From: Symbiodinium microadriaticum
Lineage: Eukaryota > Sar > Dinophyceae > Suessiales > Symbiodiniaceae
DNA length: 64,000 nt
Assembly (NCBI GenBank): GCA_001939145.1
Contig: LSRX01001113.1
Span: forward strand, 10,329-74,328
Reading direction: 5' to 3'
A program made the translations under genes and the position numbers. The notes under the pieces are model-generated. The model had not been told where the DNA came from. It saw only the letters and a program-made list of their open reading frames with translations, and ran no database searches. Shown here in pieces: positions 28,328 through 37,618 of this stretch (the stretch's first letter is position 1; each line of letters begins with the position of its first letter).

Positions 28328-30849
28328 ATCTGAAAGTCCTCCTGACATGTCAATTTGTGACGAAGGTGCATGCGTTTCATTGCATGGTGAGCACGTTGAC
28401 GCTGAGGCTTGTGAAGTCGAGTCCATTAGCGACGAAAGTGTTCATCAGGAATTTGGATGCTCGGTTGAAGACCGAGCTTCGGAACTGTTGCAGCAGGACT
28501 GTTTGATATCACCATCGGATTTGTCCTCCCTCTTTTCTTCTCTACCCCATGAGGATCCTTCTCGGGCGAGCGGATGTGAGGGTGCCTCCTTTTCAACAGG
28601 AGCGTTCTGCAGAGTTAAAGTTGGACTCAGGACTAATATGTCTAGATTCCCTAAGGTCAGTCAATTGGCGGCCCGATTCGTTCGCCAACAGTTGCCCAAC
28701 TTGCGATTCACCAGCATTGTTATGTTCCAAAATGTCATGACCGAACCGCACGTGGATGCCCAAAACTCATTCCTGCCGAATGCTGTGTGCGCCCTTAGTG
28801 ACTTTAAGGACGGTCAGGTGTGGGTTGAACGGGATGGTGGTGACAGCGTGTTTGATTTCCAAGGCACTTTGCGGCGTGGTGTGGACCTCAGCCTTGATGG
28901 CTCTCACGCCGTCTTTTCGGCACGGCGCCTTGTTCATGCCACTCGGCCTTGGTCCGGGTGTCGTCTTGTGCTGGTGGCATTTTCCATTTCTGCGGTGCAT
29001 GGCCTGAGTGCTGACCACATGGCAACATTGCGTCGACTTGAGTTTCATGTGCCATCTGAAACCGAAATCTTGAATGCCGAACATTCGGCTGCTGTTTGTT
29101 ACACTGTCCCAATTGTCCGTGATACGGCGGCCACGGCCACGGACGAGTTTCCGAAAACCTCGGCACTGCCCCCTGAACCGCCTATGCAAATAGACTCATC
29201 AGGTTCGGCTCCTAGCGGTCCGTTGGGTCTTGGGGGGTGTTCTGGTGGTTCAGGGTCTCCTGCAGGTGCCTCGCCCGAACGGGGTTTTGTGCTTGAGATA
29301 TTTGCCAGAACCGGTGCCTTGTCGCGCGAGTTCCATCAGCTAGGTTTCGAGGTCATGCCAATCGACAAAGGCGCCCATCGTCTACCGTTGGCCAAGTTGT
29401 GCTCATTGGATCTGGCTCTTGCCAGTTCTTGGCAGTACTTGACACATGTGCTTGATCAGTTCCCTGTTCGATACATCCATGTTGAGCTGCCCTATGCGAC
29501 TTTCGGTCCCACTCAGGGATTGCGCCAGCTTGTGTCAGGTGTCCCCGTGCATTCTGACAATGGTGATGCTTCGATTGGATCAAGGCTAGCTTTGGCTGAC
29601 TCCTTGTTGTCCCATGTCGTTAACTTCTTGAGAGTCGCATCGGTCAAGAGTATTATTTGGACGTTGGAACATCCTCACTCCAGCTTCTTGTGGAGCATGC
29701 CCGAGGTGCGTCTTTTGCAGGTCATGCCGACGACATCTGTCGTGTACGACTTGTGCAACTTTGGAACCCCTCATCGTTTGCGTCGGCAATTCCTCACAAC
29801 ATGTAAGGAACTTGCTTCATTGAACCAAACGTGCCAGGGCAATCATCCTCATGTTCCGATCGCTTCGGGTGTAGAGACTCACCCCAAGTCGCTCTGCCGA
29901 CAAGTTGCCGCTGCTGTAGCCAAGTGTTTGGGTGTAGCGACAGATGACCCTGGCCCTGCTCCCGCGCCGCCTCCTGTTGCTCAGCAGCGTCGGGGAAAGG
30001 CGCCGGCCAATCTCCTTCCTGAGTTTGGCCTCGTGAAACTGTGCGTGTCAACTTTCCTGCCCGAGGTCGATCATAAACAATGTCTTGTGCACCCTCTTCG
30101 CGACATTCCTGCAGGTTCTAAGCTCTTGGCCGCTACACCATTGGGGAATTCGGGCGACTTCGAGCTTAAAATTGGTGTGTATGCGAGCCCTGAAGAATTT
30201 GTCGAACAGGCCCGTGATCTTCGACACCCATTTGAATCCTTCAGTGTCATTCCTGATGTAGTTAAGCGTAAGCTTTTTGAGGCTTTGGTGAAGGGTCCTG
30301 TGTGGGTTACTAGGCATAGGGTTGCAACTTTGACAAAATGGTTGCGTTGGGCTGTTGAGTTGGAAGATTTGGAGTCTGAGCTCAAAGAGAGCATGGAACC
30401 TGAGGTCCGTGCTGTGCTCGGCCCCAAGCGTCTCTTGCTCTTAAGTCGCATAGCTGAGGACTTGGAATGGCCTGATACGGATTGGTTGGCAGATACTTGT
30501 AGAGGGTTTTCGGTTGTGGGTTTGCAGAAGCCCACGGGAGTGTTTAAAAAGGAACCCCGCCCGCAAGAGAGGACGGCAGAGGATTTCGCAAATGCGTGCA
30601 AGTTCATCCGCCCGGCTCTCCTTGGCAAGGTCCGGTCGGGTGGGGTCAACGAACACTCAGCTGAACTTTGGCAGAAAACTTTAGACGAGGTTCGCGACGG
30701 TTTCTTGGAAGGACCTTTGACGGAAGACGAGCTTGACCGCAGGTACGGGGAACGTTGGGCACCCGTGCGTCGTTTTGCCGTCATTCAGTCTTCAAATGGC
30801 CGTCGTAAACTTAGACCGATAGATGACTATTCTGAGAATTTGGTTAACG
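28323..30849 (+). pseudogene. pol: Pol of unit C, 5' part (dioxygenase-like, C5-MTase-like, RT fingers), cut by LINE
   Basis: Numbered from ATG 28347. The dioxygenase-like domain covers ~90-215: GLRTNMSRFP, H-V-D at ~135-137, VHATRPW, GCRLVLVAF. The methyltransferase-like domain covers ~314-500: VLEIFARTGALS (a good SAM-binding motif I), VELPYATFG where Pro-Cys is expected, TLEHPHSSFLW, and CNFGTPHRLRRQFLTT. RT-linked helices and PIDDYSENLVN follow, and the LINE interrupts exactly there. The rest of the RT resumes at 37619. The first part has no stop or frameshift. The methyltransferase-like domain here is the least degenerate of the three in motif I, but it still lacks the catalytic Cys. Confidence 0.85.
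30837..30849 (+). repeat. target-site duplication of LINE, left copy
   Basis: AATTTGGTTAACG is present here and again at 37619-37631. The two copies flank the LINE, and the coding frame of the interrupted RT is continuous across them if one copy and the insert are removed. Confidence 0.9.
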
Positions 30850-30916
30850 AAGTCTCTCGGCCCGAGCACTTTTGCTGTGAGTCTGGGTGGGGTAGCTGTA
30901 GCTTGCCGTAGAGCGC

Positions 30917-33900
30917 ATGGTTTTCAGCTGCTGTATTCCGCACAGATTTTACCCATTTGCTGCATTTCCTTTTACTTTGCCGATTTTCATGCTTGGATTT
31001 CTCTTCTGGATTTTCATGTCGAGCATTTCACATGGTATTTTGGACATGCAAGCTGGTACAGGGGGCACAGCAAACACTTCTAGTTATGCTACGGCCGCCG
31101 CGGTCCCAAATCCGCGGGCTGCGCACAGAAGGCCTAAGACGGGCAATTCAGATGGCAGCAGAGACGAGGGTTTGGAGTCTGTGCACGGGGCTCCTGGGAG
31201 CGACAGGACAGCGATGGTAAGAGTCGATTCTTCAGTCGCGAAACGTGGTGCATCAGGCCTTAATAGTTTCACTTTTTCATTTGCAAGAAAACGATCCTAC
31301 AAACGCGCCTTGAACAGGGCAGCGGCGCATGGCAGTGCTTGGTACAGGGGTCAGTGGCTTAGCTTAGCAACTCTTCGCAGGGACTATGTTTCCAATGGGG
31401 GCGCGCAGACGACAATGCAGCACATTCCAACGGCGAGCAGGTCACAGCACAAAAGTCACAAAAGTGGATCCAGATTTTCATTGCGGGCTTTGTCTTGGAA
31501 CTGCGGTGGTCTTAGCAATCTCAAGGATGAGCTTCATACCTGGCTTAAAGAGCATGGCAGTGACTTTCATGTTGTGATGTTGCAAGAGACCTGGTACAGA
31601 GCGGACATGGATTTCCTTGACAGGGGCTGGATTTGCATCAACTCCGGGATCGGTGAGGGGGCGGCCAGAGCACATGCAGGAGTCATGGTATTGCTTCGCA
31701 GAGATATCTTTGATCAGTCGCATGTCCGCTTTCACAGCGTAGTCCCAGGAAGATTGCTACACGTACAGGCGCTTTGCAAAGGAGGCTGGGTCAACGTGAT
31801 TAACATTTACCAGTATAGCTGGGGCCTAGCCACGGATGAGGCGAAGCTGCTGACCAAAAGGGCGGCGATCTGGGACAAGGTCAGGGCTACATTGGGCCAG
31901 ATCCCCAAGGGCAACTTCCTTCTTGTCGGCGGTGACCTGAACACAGCATGCAAAGCTTCGCTTCCTTGGTTAGGTCGTGGAATGCTGCAGAAGGATCAGG
32001 CCTCACCAGACTCAGAGTGCTTGGAGCAGTTGTTGCAGGACTTTAGCTTGTGTGCAGTGAACACGTTCGGTAGGCCAACGGCTTTCACATATGTTCATGA
32101 GGGCTACAAGGTGCCTCGCAAGTCGTTTGTGGACTTTGTTCTGATTCGTAAGACTCAGTCCGGGACATCATCTGCGACATTGTTACCAAAATTTGAGGTC
32201 GGAAGGTGGCGTGAAGGAGGGCGACATTTACCGGTCCAGGTCACTGTCACGCTCCGACCTTATCTTTATCAAGTTCGCAAAGCTCCTCGAGAGTGGCCGG
32301 TCTGGAAGTGTAAGCTACTGCAGCAGGTGGTGAAAACCCAACCCGAGCTGGCTGCACAATATCAAGAACAAGTTCAGGAGCAACTCGAGGCTGAAATCGC
32401 GTACACACCCCAGCAGCTCAATCAACTCTTGCTTCAGGTGGGCAAACAGGTCTTCGACATCCAACGACCGCGGGCACAGCCGCCGGCTTGGGCGAGTGCA
32501 GAACACACATCCTTGATCAAGCAGATGTGGACACACTATCGGCTGATGAAGCGAAGGCGGAGTCTGCCGGGCACAAGGGCCGTCCTTCATGCTTGGCGCC
32601 ATCAGGTCGCCTTTCTTCGGATGCACAAGGTAGTCCAAAAGCATAGCAGACGGTTGCGGCGTGAGAGGTTTGATCAGTTACTAGTCGAAGCTGAACGATG
32701 TGATCAGGCAGATGGAGCATCGGCGACTTTCTCATTGATCAAGAAGTGGGCGCCTAAACAAGCTCGGAAACGTACACAACTTCGGGCAGCCTCGGGGCGA
32801 CTTCTTTGCCCGGCAGAGGAAGTGAAGGAGTTGGCCACGTTCTGGAAGGACATCTGCGCGGGAGAGGACGGCAGGGCACCACGCAGTCAACAGCCGAGGC
32901 ACGCATACCATGTGACGCGCGAGGAACTTGTATATGCTCTTCGATCGTTGAAGGGCAGCAAGGCAGCACCAGCGCATTGCGCACCACATGTGATGTGGCA
33001 CATCGCTGCCGAACCCATCGCTACGCATTTGGAGGAGCAGGTCCTCACACGGTGGGGGCAGGAGACTGCCGAGGTGTTCGAGGAATGGTCGGACTCCTGG
33101 CTCACGTTCTTGAACAAGCCACATAAAGTCGGTAATAAGCCTAGTGATCTTAGGCCGATCTCACTTCTTGAGCCGGCTGGAAAGGCAATGAGTGGCATTG
33201 TCAAGCAGCATTTAATGCCTTTTCTTCAGCCGTGGATTGAGGCCAGAAACCTTTTTGGATATCTCCCCAACCGCTCTGCACAACAGGCCTTATGTATTGT
33301 GTTCCAACACTGTGCCGATGTTCGGGAACGTGCAAAAGCTCAGGGCCGTGATCTCTACGCCATTCGCCGAGGGCAACATAGAGGGGGCTGTGCAGGAGGC
33401 TTACAAGTGAGCATTGACTTCACTCAGGCTTTCGATCGTGTGAATCGGGACTTGCTTCACTCAGCCCTGTTGCTGATGCGAGTTCCAGAGGACCTCAGAT
33501 GCTTGATCATGCAGTGGGTCGAGTCTACCACCTTTCATGTGACACAGGATGATGCGGAAGCAGAGTTTTCCTCCACCAGAGGAATAAGACAAGGCTGCCG
33601 ATTATCACCGTCCTTGTGGGTGTGCGTGTCGGTGTTTTTATTACATCTCATTGAGCAGGAGATGGGGCCAACCTGGTGCAACAACCACCTGGTAGGATTC
33701 GCAGATGATACACATTTGCGATGGGATGTCACCGAAGCTGCACACTTACATCAGGCAATGGAGCAGGCTCATCGTGTACTACAACTTCTGGAGAGGGTCG
33801 GACTTCAGCTCAGCCGTGATAAAACCGTGTGTTTACTACGCTTGGAAGGTGTGCAGGCGCCGACTATCAAGCGAAAGATCACTGAGATGACCAAGGATGG

Positions 33901-36900
33901 CCGAGTGCTCAAATTGAGTGCTGAGTACACATTACCACTCAAACAGGAACATGTGTACTTAGGGGCGTGTATCACATACGATGACCTTGAGCACAAGAAC
34001 ATGAAACACAGAGTCCATGCAGGCAAGGTTGCTTTTCAACGAGTGCGCAAATTCCTTATGGCAGAGAAAGCAGCTACCTTGCAAAAGCGGTTACGACTGT
34101 GGCAGGCCATAGTTATCCCCACCGTCATGTACTCGATCACTGCCTCTGGTGTTCTCCCTAAGGGCTTTGAGTTGTTGCGGGTCATGCTGACCAAGCAAGC
34201 GCGAGCAATAGCTCGCAGTCCAAGGCACAGGATGGGTGGAGAACAAGGAGATGAAGTCATCACCGAATCGGATGAAGCATTCTGGAACAAGGTCGGGTTG
34301 GCTCCACCGGCAAAGTTGGTACAACAGCGCTTGGAGGCTACGATTGCGCGAACATCCCAACTTGGCAAAGTTCTATCCACAGAGGATGCGCGGCTTTGCT
34401 CAGTTGTGCAAGAAAGGGAACGGGCTTTGCGGCAACTGTTTCAGGATCGATGCCTTCAACCAGCCAGCGCCACAGCAGTACATGTTTGTGACCTTTGTCA
34501 TGCTGAGTTCGGTGACTTCGGCTCGTTGCGTGCACACAAGGCCAAAATGCACAGCACCACCAGAAGGCAAACCCCAGCACCAGAGTTCGACAGGCAGCGG
34601 CACGGAGTGGATGGCATGCCCAAGTGCTCTATGTGCGGGCACCAGTTCTTGCGATGGGCTGATTTGCAGAAACATGTTGAAGGAAACTTTTGTCAACAAA
34701 GTCATAACACCACTCAGGTCAGCACCACAACATCCAAGCCATCGGTGTTGCAGCGGATACGGGAAGGACAGCTTCGGGTGGATCCACTCAGCCTTGATGA
34801 TTTGACCGCAGAGTTGAAGCAGGAACTATTGCAGCATTGTGCGATTTGTCGTCAATGGCAGCCCGATCACAAGTACATTAAAGTTCATTGGGGGAGAGTT
34901 CACAAAGCAGAATGGCAGGCACATGAAGCCAGCACATTCCAGTGGCGCAGGGCACATATTCCGCGCATATCAGGTACATGCGATTGGTGCGACAAGAAAG
35001 TGAGCAGAGGCAGCGTACACTCAGATTCATGTCCCGTTCTTTTTCAGTTGTCCATGACTCGATCAATGGTTCACTCAACTACGACAGGAGCGACTATGGA
35101 TACAGTGAGTGCCGGGACCGAGTTTGTGACAGTACCATTGCCAGAGGTTGCAGCGAACAAACATTGGACCAAACAGTGCCAGCTGTGCAATGCAACATTC
35201 ACTGCAAGGGGCATGAGCAAACACATGGAGCAAGCTCATGCACAGGTGTGGGCAACTTCCAAACCAGTGGTTGAAGCTCTGTGTACACAGTGGGCCACCA
35301 GCCTCAAAAGTCCTTGTCAGTTTTGCGGAGGACGGTTCAACAGATCCACTCAACATGCACGTGTATGTCACGTCTTATTTCAGGCTGCCTTAAAGCATTC
35401 ACTACGTGCTACTCCGGCGGTCGTTGACGATGGCGGGCCAAACCTCGGAGGGGGAGTTCCTGGAAATCTTCGGGGCAACGATGCCGGCTCTTCGGGACAT
35501 TGTGGCAAAGAGGGCAGCGGAGGGATCAGGACAGAACGGGCCAAACAAACGGCCACACTTGGAGACTGCAAAGGTTTCCAAGGGCAAGGGCTGGGGCAAA
35601 GGAAATCGGGGCGGAAACGGATGGAACAATCGGTTTCACAGCGTGAACTCCACTCAGAACCCGAACGAGCTTACCACGGAGGATTGGCAGCACATGATGC
35701 ACATCGTAGGGCGCCTCTTAGTGCAACACGAGACGGAATTGCAGATGCTAAAGCTGGACAAGCAGTACCTTCTCCACTTCGAGACGGGGCCCCAGGGAAT
35801 GGTTCACATGTTTTGGGAAGCTGCTCAGGTTTGGAAGAAAGCCAGAGACGAACAACCCCCGAAAGTGGACAAATCGTTGAGGATCACCCTTCTGCTGTGC
35901 ATGATGATGGAGCTGGAGGGCCGCTTGGACAAGATGATGGTTCACGAACAGACCAAGGACAACTTGATCAAGCACGGCTGGTTGCAGACAACCATGGGGC
36001 AGCCGGCATGGCCCTACATGGTGTGGACGGGGGAGAAGCTCGAGCTGGACAAGACCAAGGCGGCAATCCACCACAACGACATGATGGAGATCATTCGCGA
36101 GATCAAGCAAAACCTCTTGGACAAGGCCGAAGAGTTGGTGCACAAGTTCCACAGCGTACGCCCGCTGGCGGAGCAGATGGAGGGAGATACGCTCCCGTTT
36201 CTGCTGTCAATCAGCACGCGCGGAGCAGTGGCGGACCGCACCTTCGAGCTCTTTCAAAAGATGGAGGGCAACACGGTGCTCAGGATCGTGGGGGCGCGAC
36301 TTCGCGGAGAAAGACTCAAACGCCAACCATTGGTGCAGCAGCTAGTGGAAGCCATGGGACAGTTACAGCTGAGCAAGTGAAGATGATGCAGAGGCAGGTT
36401 TTCGGCATTCGGTTGCGCAATCCTCACAACACATGTTATATCAACTCTTTTGCGTTGCTATGGGCATGGGCTTATGCGCATACAGACCCTTCTCGTCTGG
36501 ATCAACTCACAGGTCGAGCAAAACCGGCATTGCGAGCAATGCTACAGAGCACAGGCGTCGTCAACCTCTTAGAGTCGTTTGCATGGCGGTTTCTTTTTGC
36601 AGGATGGGCCAGAGTAGCACAGCAACACGATGTGAGCGAGTGGATACAGCATGTCATGTTCCAGGTTGATCTTTTGTCGTTCGCTGGCACTTGGCAGGCA
36701 AGGATTAATCTTGACGGGTTGCTGCATGTTCGTGATACTGCTGATGCGAAAATACCCATTATCCTGAAAATGACGACAGGTGCCACGGAATATACGCTAC
36801 AGGACCTTTTTGATGGCTGGAGTTCCACAGAAGAGGCCATCAGAGGTTTCAGCTCTTTTCCCCAGGATTTTTGCTGTTGCGTGGCCAGGTTCGACTTTTC

Positions 36901-37198
36901 TTCTTCTGACGTGCAAAAGCTGCGAACCCCTGTGAGTCTGATCGAGCCGGAAGTCCGTGTGCCATGTTTTGTCGATAATAACACCGTCGAGTTACAGTAT
37001 TCTACCTTTCAGATCTTGGGTGCTATCGCTCATTACGGTGATTCGATACGTCATGGGCATTACAGGGCTTTTCTGCGAGAACAGGACTGCTGGTACATCA
37101 CAGATGACAACACAAAAGCTCGCAAGGCTAAGCCCGCTGACATGTTTGATCTGTGGTCCAACTGTTATGTCATTTGGTTGCGAAGCCTTCATTGCTGA
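30917..37198 (+). CDS. LINE polyprotein: AP-type endonuclease, RT, six Cys/His fingers, USP-like protease
   Basis: This is a single frame of 2093 codons. An EEP/AP-type endonuclease lies at ~190-420 (LSWNCGGL, QETW, GGDLNTA, FVDFVLI, GRHLPV). The RT lies at ~720-1100 (LRPISLLEPAGKAMS, VSIDFTQAFDRV, TRGIRQGCRLSPS, FADDTHLRW). Six Cys/His fingers lie at ~1190-1490, for example CDLCHAEF...H....H and CQLCNATF...H....H. From ~1505 to ~1820 the translation is Gly/Arg/His-rich filler, because another ORF uses that stretch in a different frame. The last 271 residues are a C19-type ubiquitin protease domain. Endonuclease and RT give target-primed retrotransposition. The first ~50 residues are hydrophobic and may not be translated; ATGs further in are possible. 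Confidence 0.85.
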   Translation: MVFSCCIPHRFYPFAAFPFTLPIFMLGFLFWIFMSSISHGILDMQAGTGGTANTSSYATAAAVPNPRAAHRRPKTGNSDGSRDEGLESVHGAPGSDRTAMVRVDSSVAKRGASGLNSFTFSFARKRSYKRALNRAAAHGSAWYRGQWLSLATLRRDYVSNGGAQTTMQHIPTASRSQHKSHKSGSRFSLRALSWNCGGLSNLKDELHTWLKEHGSDFHVVMLQETWYRADMDFLDRGWICINSGIGEGAARAHAGVMVLLRRDIFDQSHVRFHSVVPGRLLHVQALCKGGWVNVINIYQYSWGLATDEAKLLTKRAAIWDKVRATLGQIPKGNFLLVGGDLNTACKASLPWLGRGMLQKDQASPDSECLEQLLQDFSLCAVNTFGRPTAFTYVHEGYKVPRKSFVDFVLIRKTQSGTSSATLLPKFEVGRWREGGRHLPVQVTVTLRPYLYQVRKAPREWPVWKCKLLQQVVKTQPELAAQYQEQVQEQLEAEIAYTPQQLNQLLLQVGKQVFDIQRPRAQPPAWASAEHTSLIKQMWTHYRLMKRRRSLPGTRAVLHAWRHQVAFLRMHKVVQKHSRRLRRERFDQLLVEAERCDQADGASATFSLIKKWAPKQARKRTQLRAASGRLLCPAEEVKELATFWKDICAGEDGRAPRSQQPRHAYHVTREELVYALRSLKGSKAAPAHCAPHVMWHIAAEPIATHLEEQVLTRWGQETAEVFEEWSDSWLTFLNKPHKVGNKPSDLRPISLLEPAGKAMSGIVKQHLMPFLQPWIEARNLFGYLPNRSAQQALCIVFQHCADVRERAKAQGRDLYAIRRGQHRGGCAGGLQVSIDFTQAFDRVNRDLLHSALLLMRVPEDLRCLIMQWVESTTFHVTQDDAEAEFSSTRGIRQGCRLSPSLWVCVSVFLLHLIEQEMGPTWCNNHLVGFADDTHLRWDVTEAAHLHQAMEQAHRVLQLLERVGLQLSRDKTVCLLRLEGVQAPTIKRKITEMTKDGRVLKLSAEYTLPLKQEHVYLGACITYDDLEHKNMKHRVHAGKVAFQRVRKFLMAEKAATLQKRLRLWQAIVIPTVMYSITASGVLPKGFELLRVMLTKQARAIARSPRHRMGGEQGDEVITESDEAFWNKVGLAPPAKLVQQRLEATIARTSQLGKVLSTEDARLCSVVQERERALRQLFQDRCLQPASATAVHVCDLCHAEFGDFGSLRAHKAKMHSTTRRQTPAPEFDRQRHGVDGMPKCSMCGHQFLRWADLQKHVEGNFCQQSHNTTQVSTTTSKPSVLQRIREGQLRVDPLSLDDLTAELKQELLQHCAICRQWQPDHKYIKVHWGRVHKAEWQAHEASTFQWRRAHIPRISGTCDWCDKKVSRGSVHSDSCPVLFQLSMTRSMVHSTTTGATMDTVSAGTEFVTVPLPEVAANKHWTKQCQLCNATFTARGMSKHMEQAHAQVWATSKPVVEALCTQWATSLKSPCQFCGGRFNRSTQHARVCHVLFQAALKHSLRATPAVVDDGGPNLGGGVPGNLRGNDAGSSGHCGKEGSGGIRTERAKQTATLGDCKGFQGQGLGQRKSGRKRMEQSVSQRELHSEPERAYHGGLAAHDAHRRAPLSATRDGIADAKAGQAVPSPLRDGAPGNGSHVLGSCSGLEESQRRTTPESGQIVEDHPSAVHDDGAGGPLGQDDGSRTDQGQLDQARLVADNHGAAGMALHGVDGGEARAGQDQGGNPPQRHDGDHSRDQAKPLGQGRRVGAQVPQRTPAGGADGGRYAPVSAVNQHARSSGGPHLRALSKDGGQHGAQDRGGATSRRKTQTPTIGAAASGSHGTVTAEQVKMMQRQVFGIRLRNPHNTCYINSFALLWAWAYAHTDPSRLDQLTGRAKPALRAMLQSTGVVNLLESFAWRFLFAGWARVAQQHDVSEWIQHVMFQVDLLSFAGTWQARINLDGLLHVRDTADAKIPIILKMTTGATEYTLQDLFDGWSSTEEAIRGFSSFPQDFCCCVARFDFSSSDVQKLRTPVSLIEPEVRVPCFVDNNTVELQYSTFQILGAIAHYGDSIRHGHYRAFLREQDCWYITDDNTKARKAKPADMFDLWSNCYVIWLRSLHC
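35430..36380 (+). CDS. overlapping LINE ORF, 316 aa, Gly/Lys-rich plus helical
   Basis: ATG 35430 opens a frame in the +1 register relative to the polyprotein. Residues ~40-75 are Gly/Lys/Asn-rich (KGKGWGKGNRGGNGWNN), as in RNA-binding regions. Residues ~85-316 are helical with a balanced composition (for example EDWQHMMHIVGRLLVQHETEL). This looks much more like a real protein than the Gly/Arg-rich translation of the polyprotein frame over the same bases. Its TGA lies two bases before an ATG in the polyprotein frame (TGAAGATG). It may be an RNA-binding ORF1-like protein reached by +1 frameshift, reinitiation or internal initiation. I do not recognise a named family. Confidence 0.65.
   Translation: MAGQTSEGEFLEIFGATMPALRDIVAKRAAEGSGQNGPNKRPHLETAKVSKGKGWGKGNRGGNGWNNRFHSVNSTQNPNELTTEDWQHMMHIVGRLLVQHETELQMLKLDKQYLLHFETGPQGMVHMFWEAAQVWKKARDEQPPKVDKSLRITLLLCMMMELEGRLDKMMVHEQTKDNLIKHGWLQTTMGQPAWPYMVWTGEKLELDKTKAAIHHNDMMEIIREIKQNLLDKAEELVHKFHSVRPLAEQMEGDTLPFLLSISTRGAVADRTFELFQKMEGNTVLRIVGARLRGERLKRQPLVQQLVEAMGQLQLSK
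36383..37198 (+). CDS. USP (peptidase C19)-like domain, 271 aa, LINE-encoded
   Basis: This is the final part of the 2093-codon frame, listed separately because ATG 36383 lies just after the stop of the overlapping ORF and could start it independently. The Cys box is NPHNTCYINSF (Cys codon 36434-36436). The His box is AHYG...RHGHYRAF (His codon 37058-37060), followed by CWYITDDN, the usual W-Y-x-x-D-D ending of ubiquitin-specific proteases. The length of about 270 aa is short for a USP, but both catalytic boxes are complete. It might cut ubiquitin-like partners or process the polyprotein; the sequence does not say which. Confidence 0.8.
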   Translation: MMQRQVFGIRLRNPHNTCYINSFALLWAWAYAHTDPSRLDQLTGRAKPALRAMLQSTGVVNLLESFAWRFLFAGWARVAQQHDVSEWIQHVMFQVDLLSFAGTWQARINLDGLLHVRDTADAKIPIILKMTTGATEYTLQDLFDGWSSTEEAIRGFSSFPQDFCCCVARFDFSSSDVQKLRTPVSLIEPEVRVPCFVDNNTVELQYSTFQILGAIAHYGDSIRHGHYRAFLREQDCWYITDDNTKARKAKPADMFDLWSNCYVIWLRSLHC

Positions 37199-37618
37199 CA
37201 GCTCTGTGATGTACAGTACAACGTGAGGGAAGACAGACTCTAGCAGGGGTTACGGCCCATCGCATGGATGCCGAGTGTGTCCTCGCTGGGCGCAGGAGGC
37301 ACACTCTGTTGTCGGGACGAAAGTCTACGGACAGGCATCTTCTCTGCGATTTGTCCTCGCTCACGCGGCTTGGCAATTTTGGGTGTCGGACTCTTTTCGT
37401 AAGTAGTGGTAGGTAGGTAGGCAGTTTTCTTGCGCAGCAGTTTCGGACTGAAGTCGTGAAACTTTGTTGCGCTTGCTTGGTGCTACGGCACGGAGCGCAA
37501 AAGGCGCTTGCTTTGTGCTTCGGCACGGGGCGCTTTAGGCTGCAGCCACAGAGCTGCCGTGTGAGCGACACACGCAGGCCTACGCCAGGCGACCTTGCGG
37601 ACTCTGCGCAGTCAAAAA
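37199..37618 (+). other. 3' untranslated region and A-tail of LINE
   Basis: About 400 bases without a supported ORF separate the USP stop from the 3' end. CTTGCTTGGTGCTACGGCAC and CTTTGTGCTTCGGCACGG-like segments at about 37470-37530 form a short imperfect direct repeat. The region ends in AAAAAAA next to the right target-site copy. Confidence 0.7.

Larger units (their letters stand above)
30850..37618 (+). mobile_element. LINE inserted in Pol of unit C (6.8 kb)
   Basis: The limits are set by the 13-bp duplication on both sides and by a short A run (37614-37620) at the 3' end, the usual signs of target-primed reverse transcription. The 5' untranslated part is only about 67 bases. The element carries an endonuclease-RT-finger ORF that stays open into a USP-type protease, with a second ORF overlapping it. 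The long frames suggest a fairly recent insertion. Confidence 0.9.

Noticed and set aside
30903-30925. CCGTAG before the LINE ATG as a spliced-leader start
   Set aside because: Only six bases match; the following sequence does not continue as GCCATTTTGGCTCAAG.
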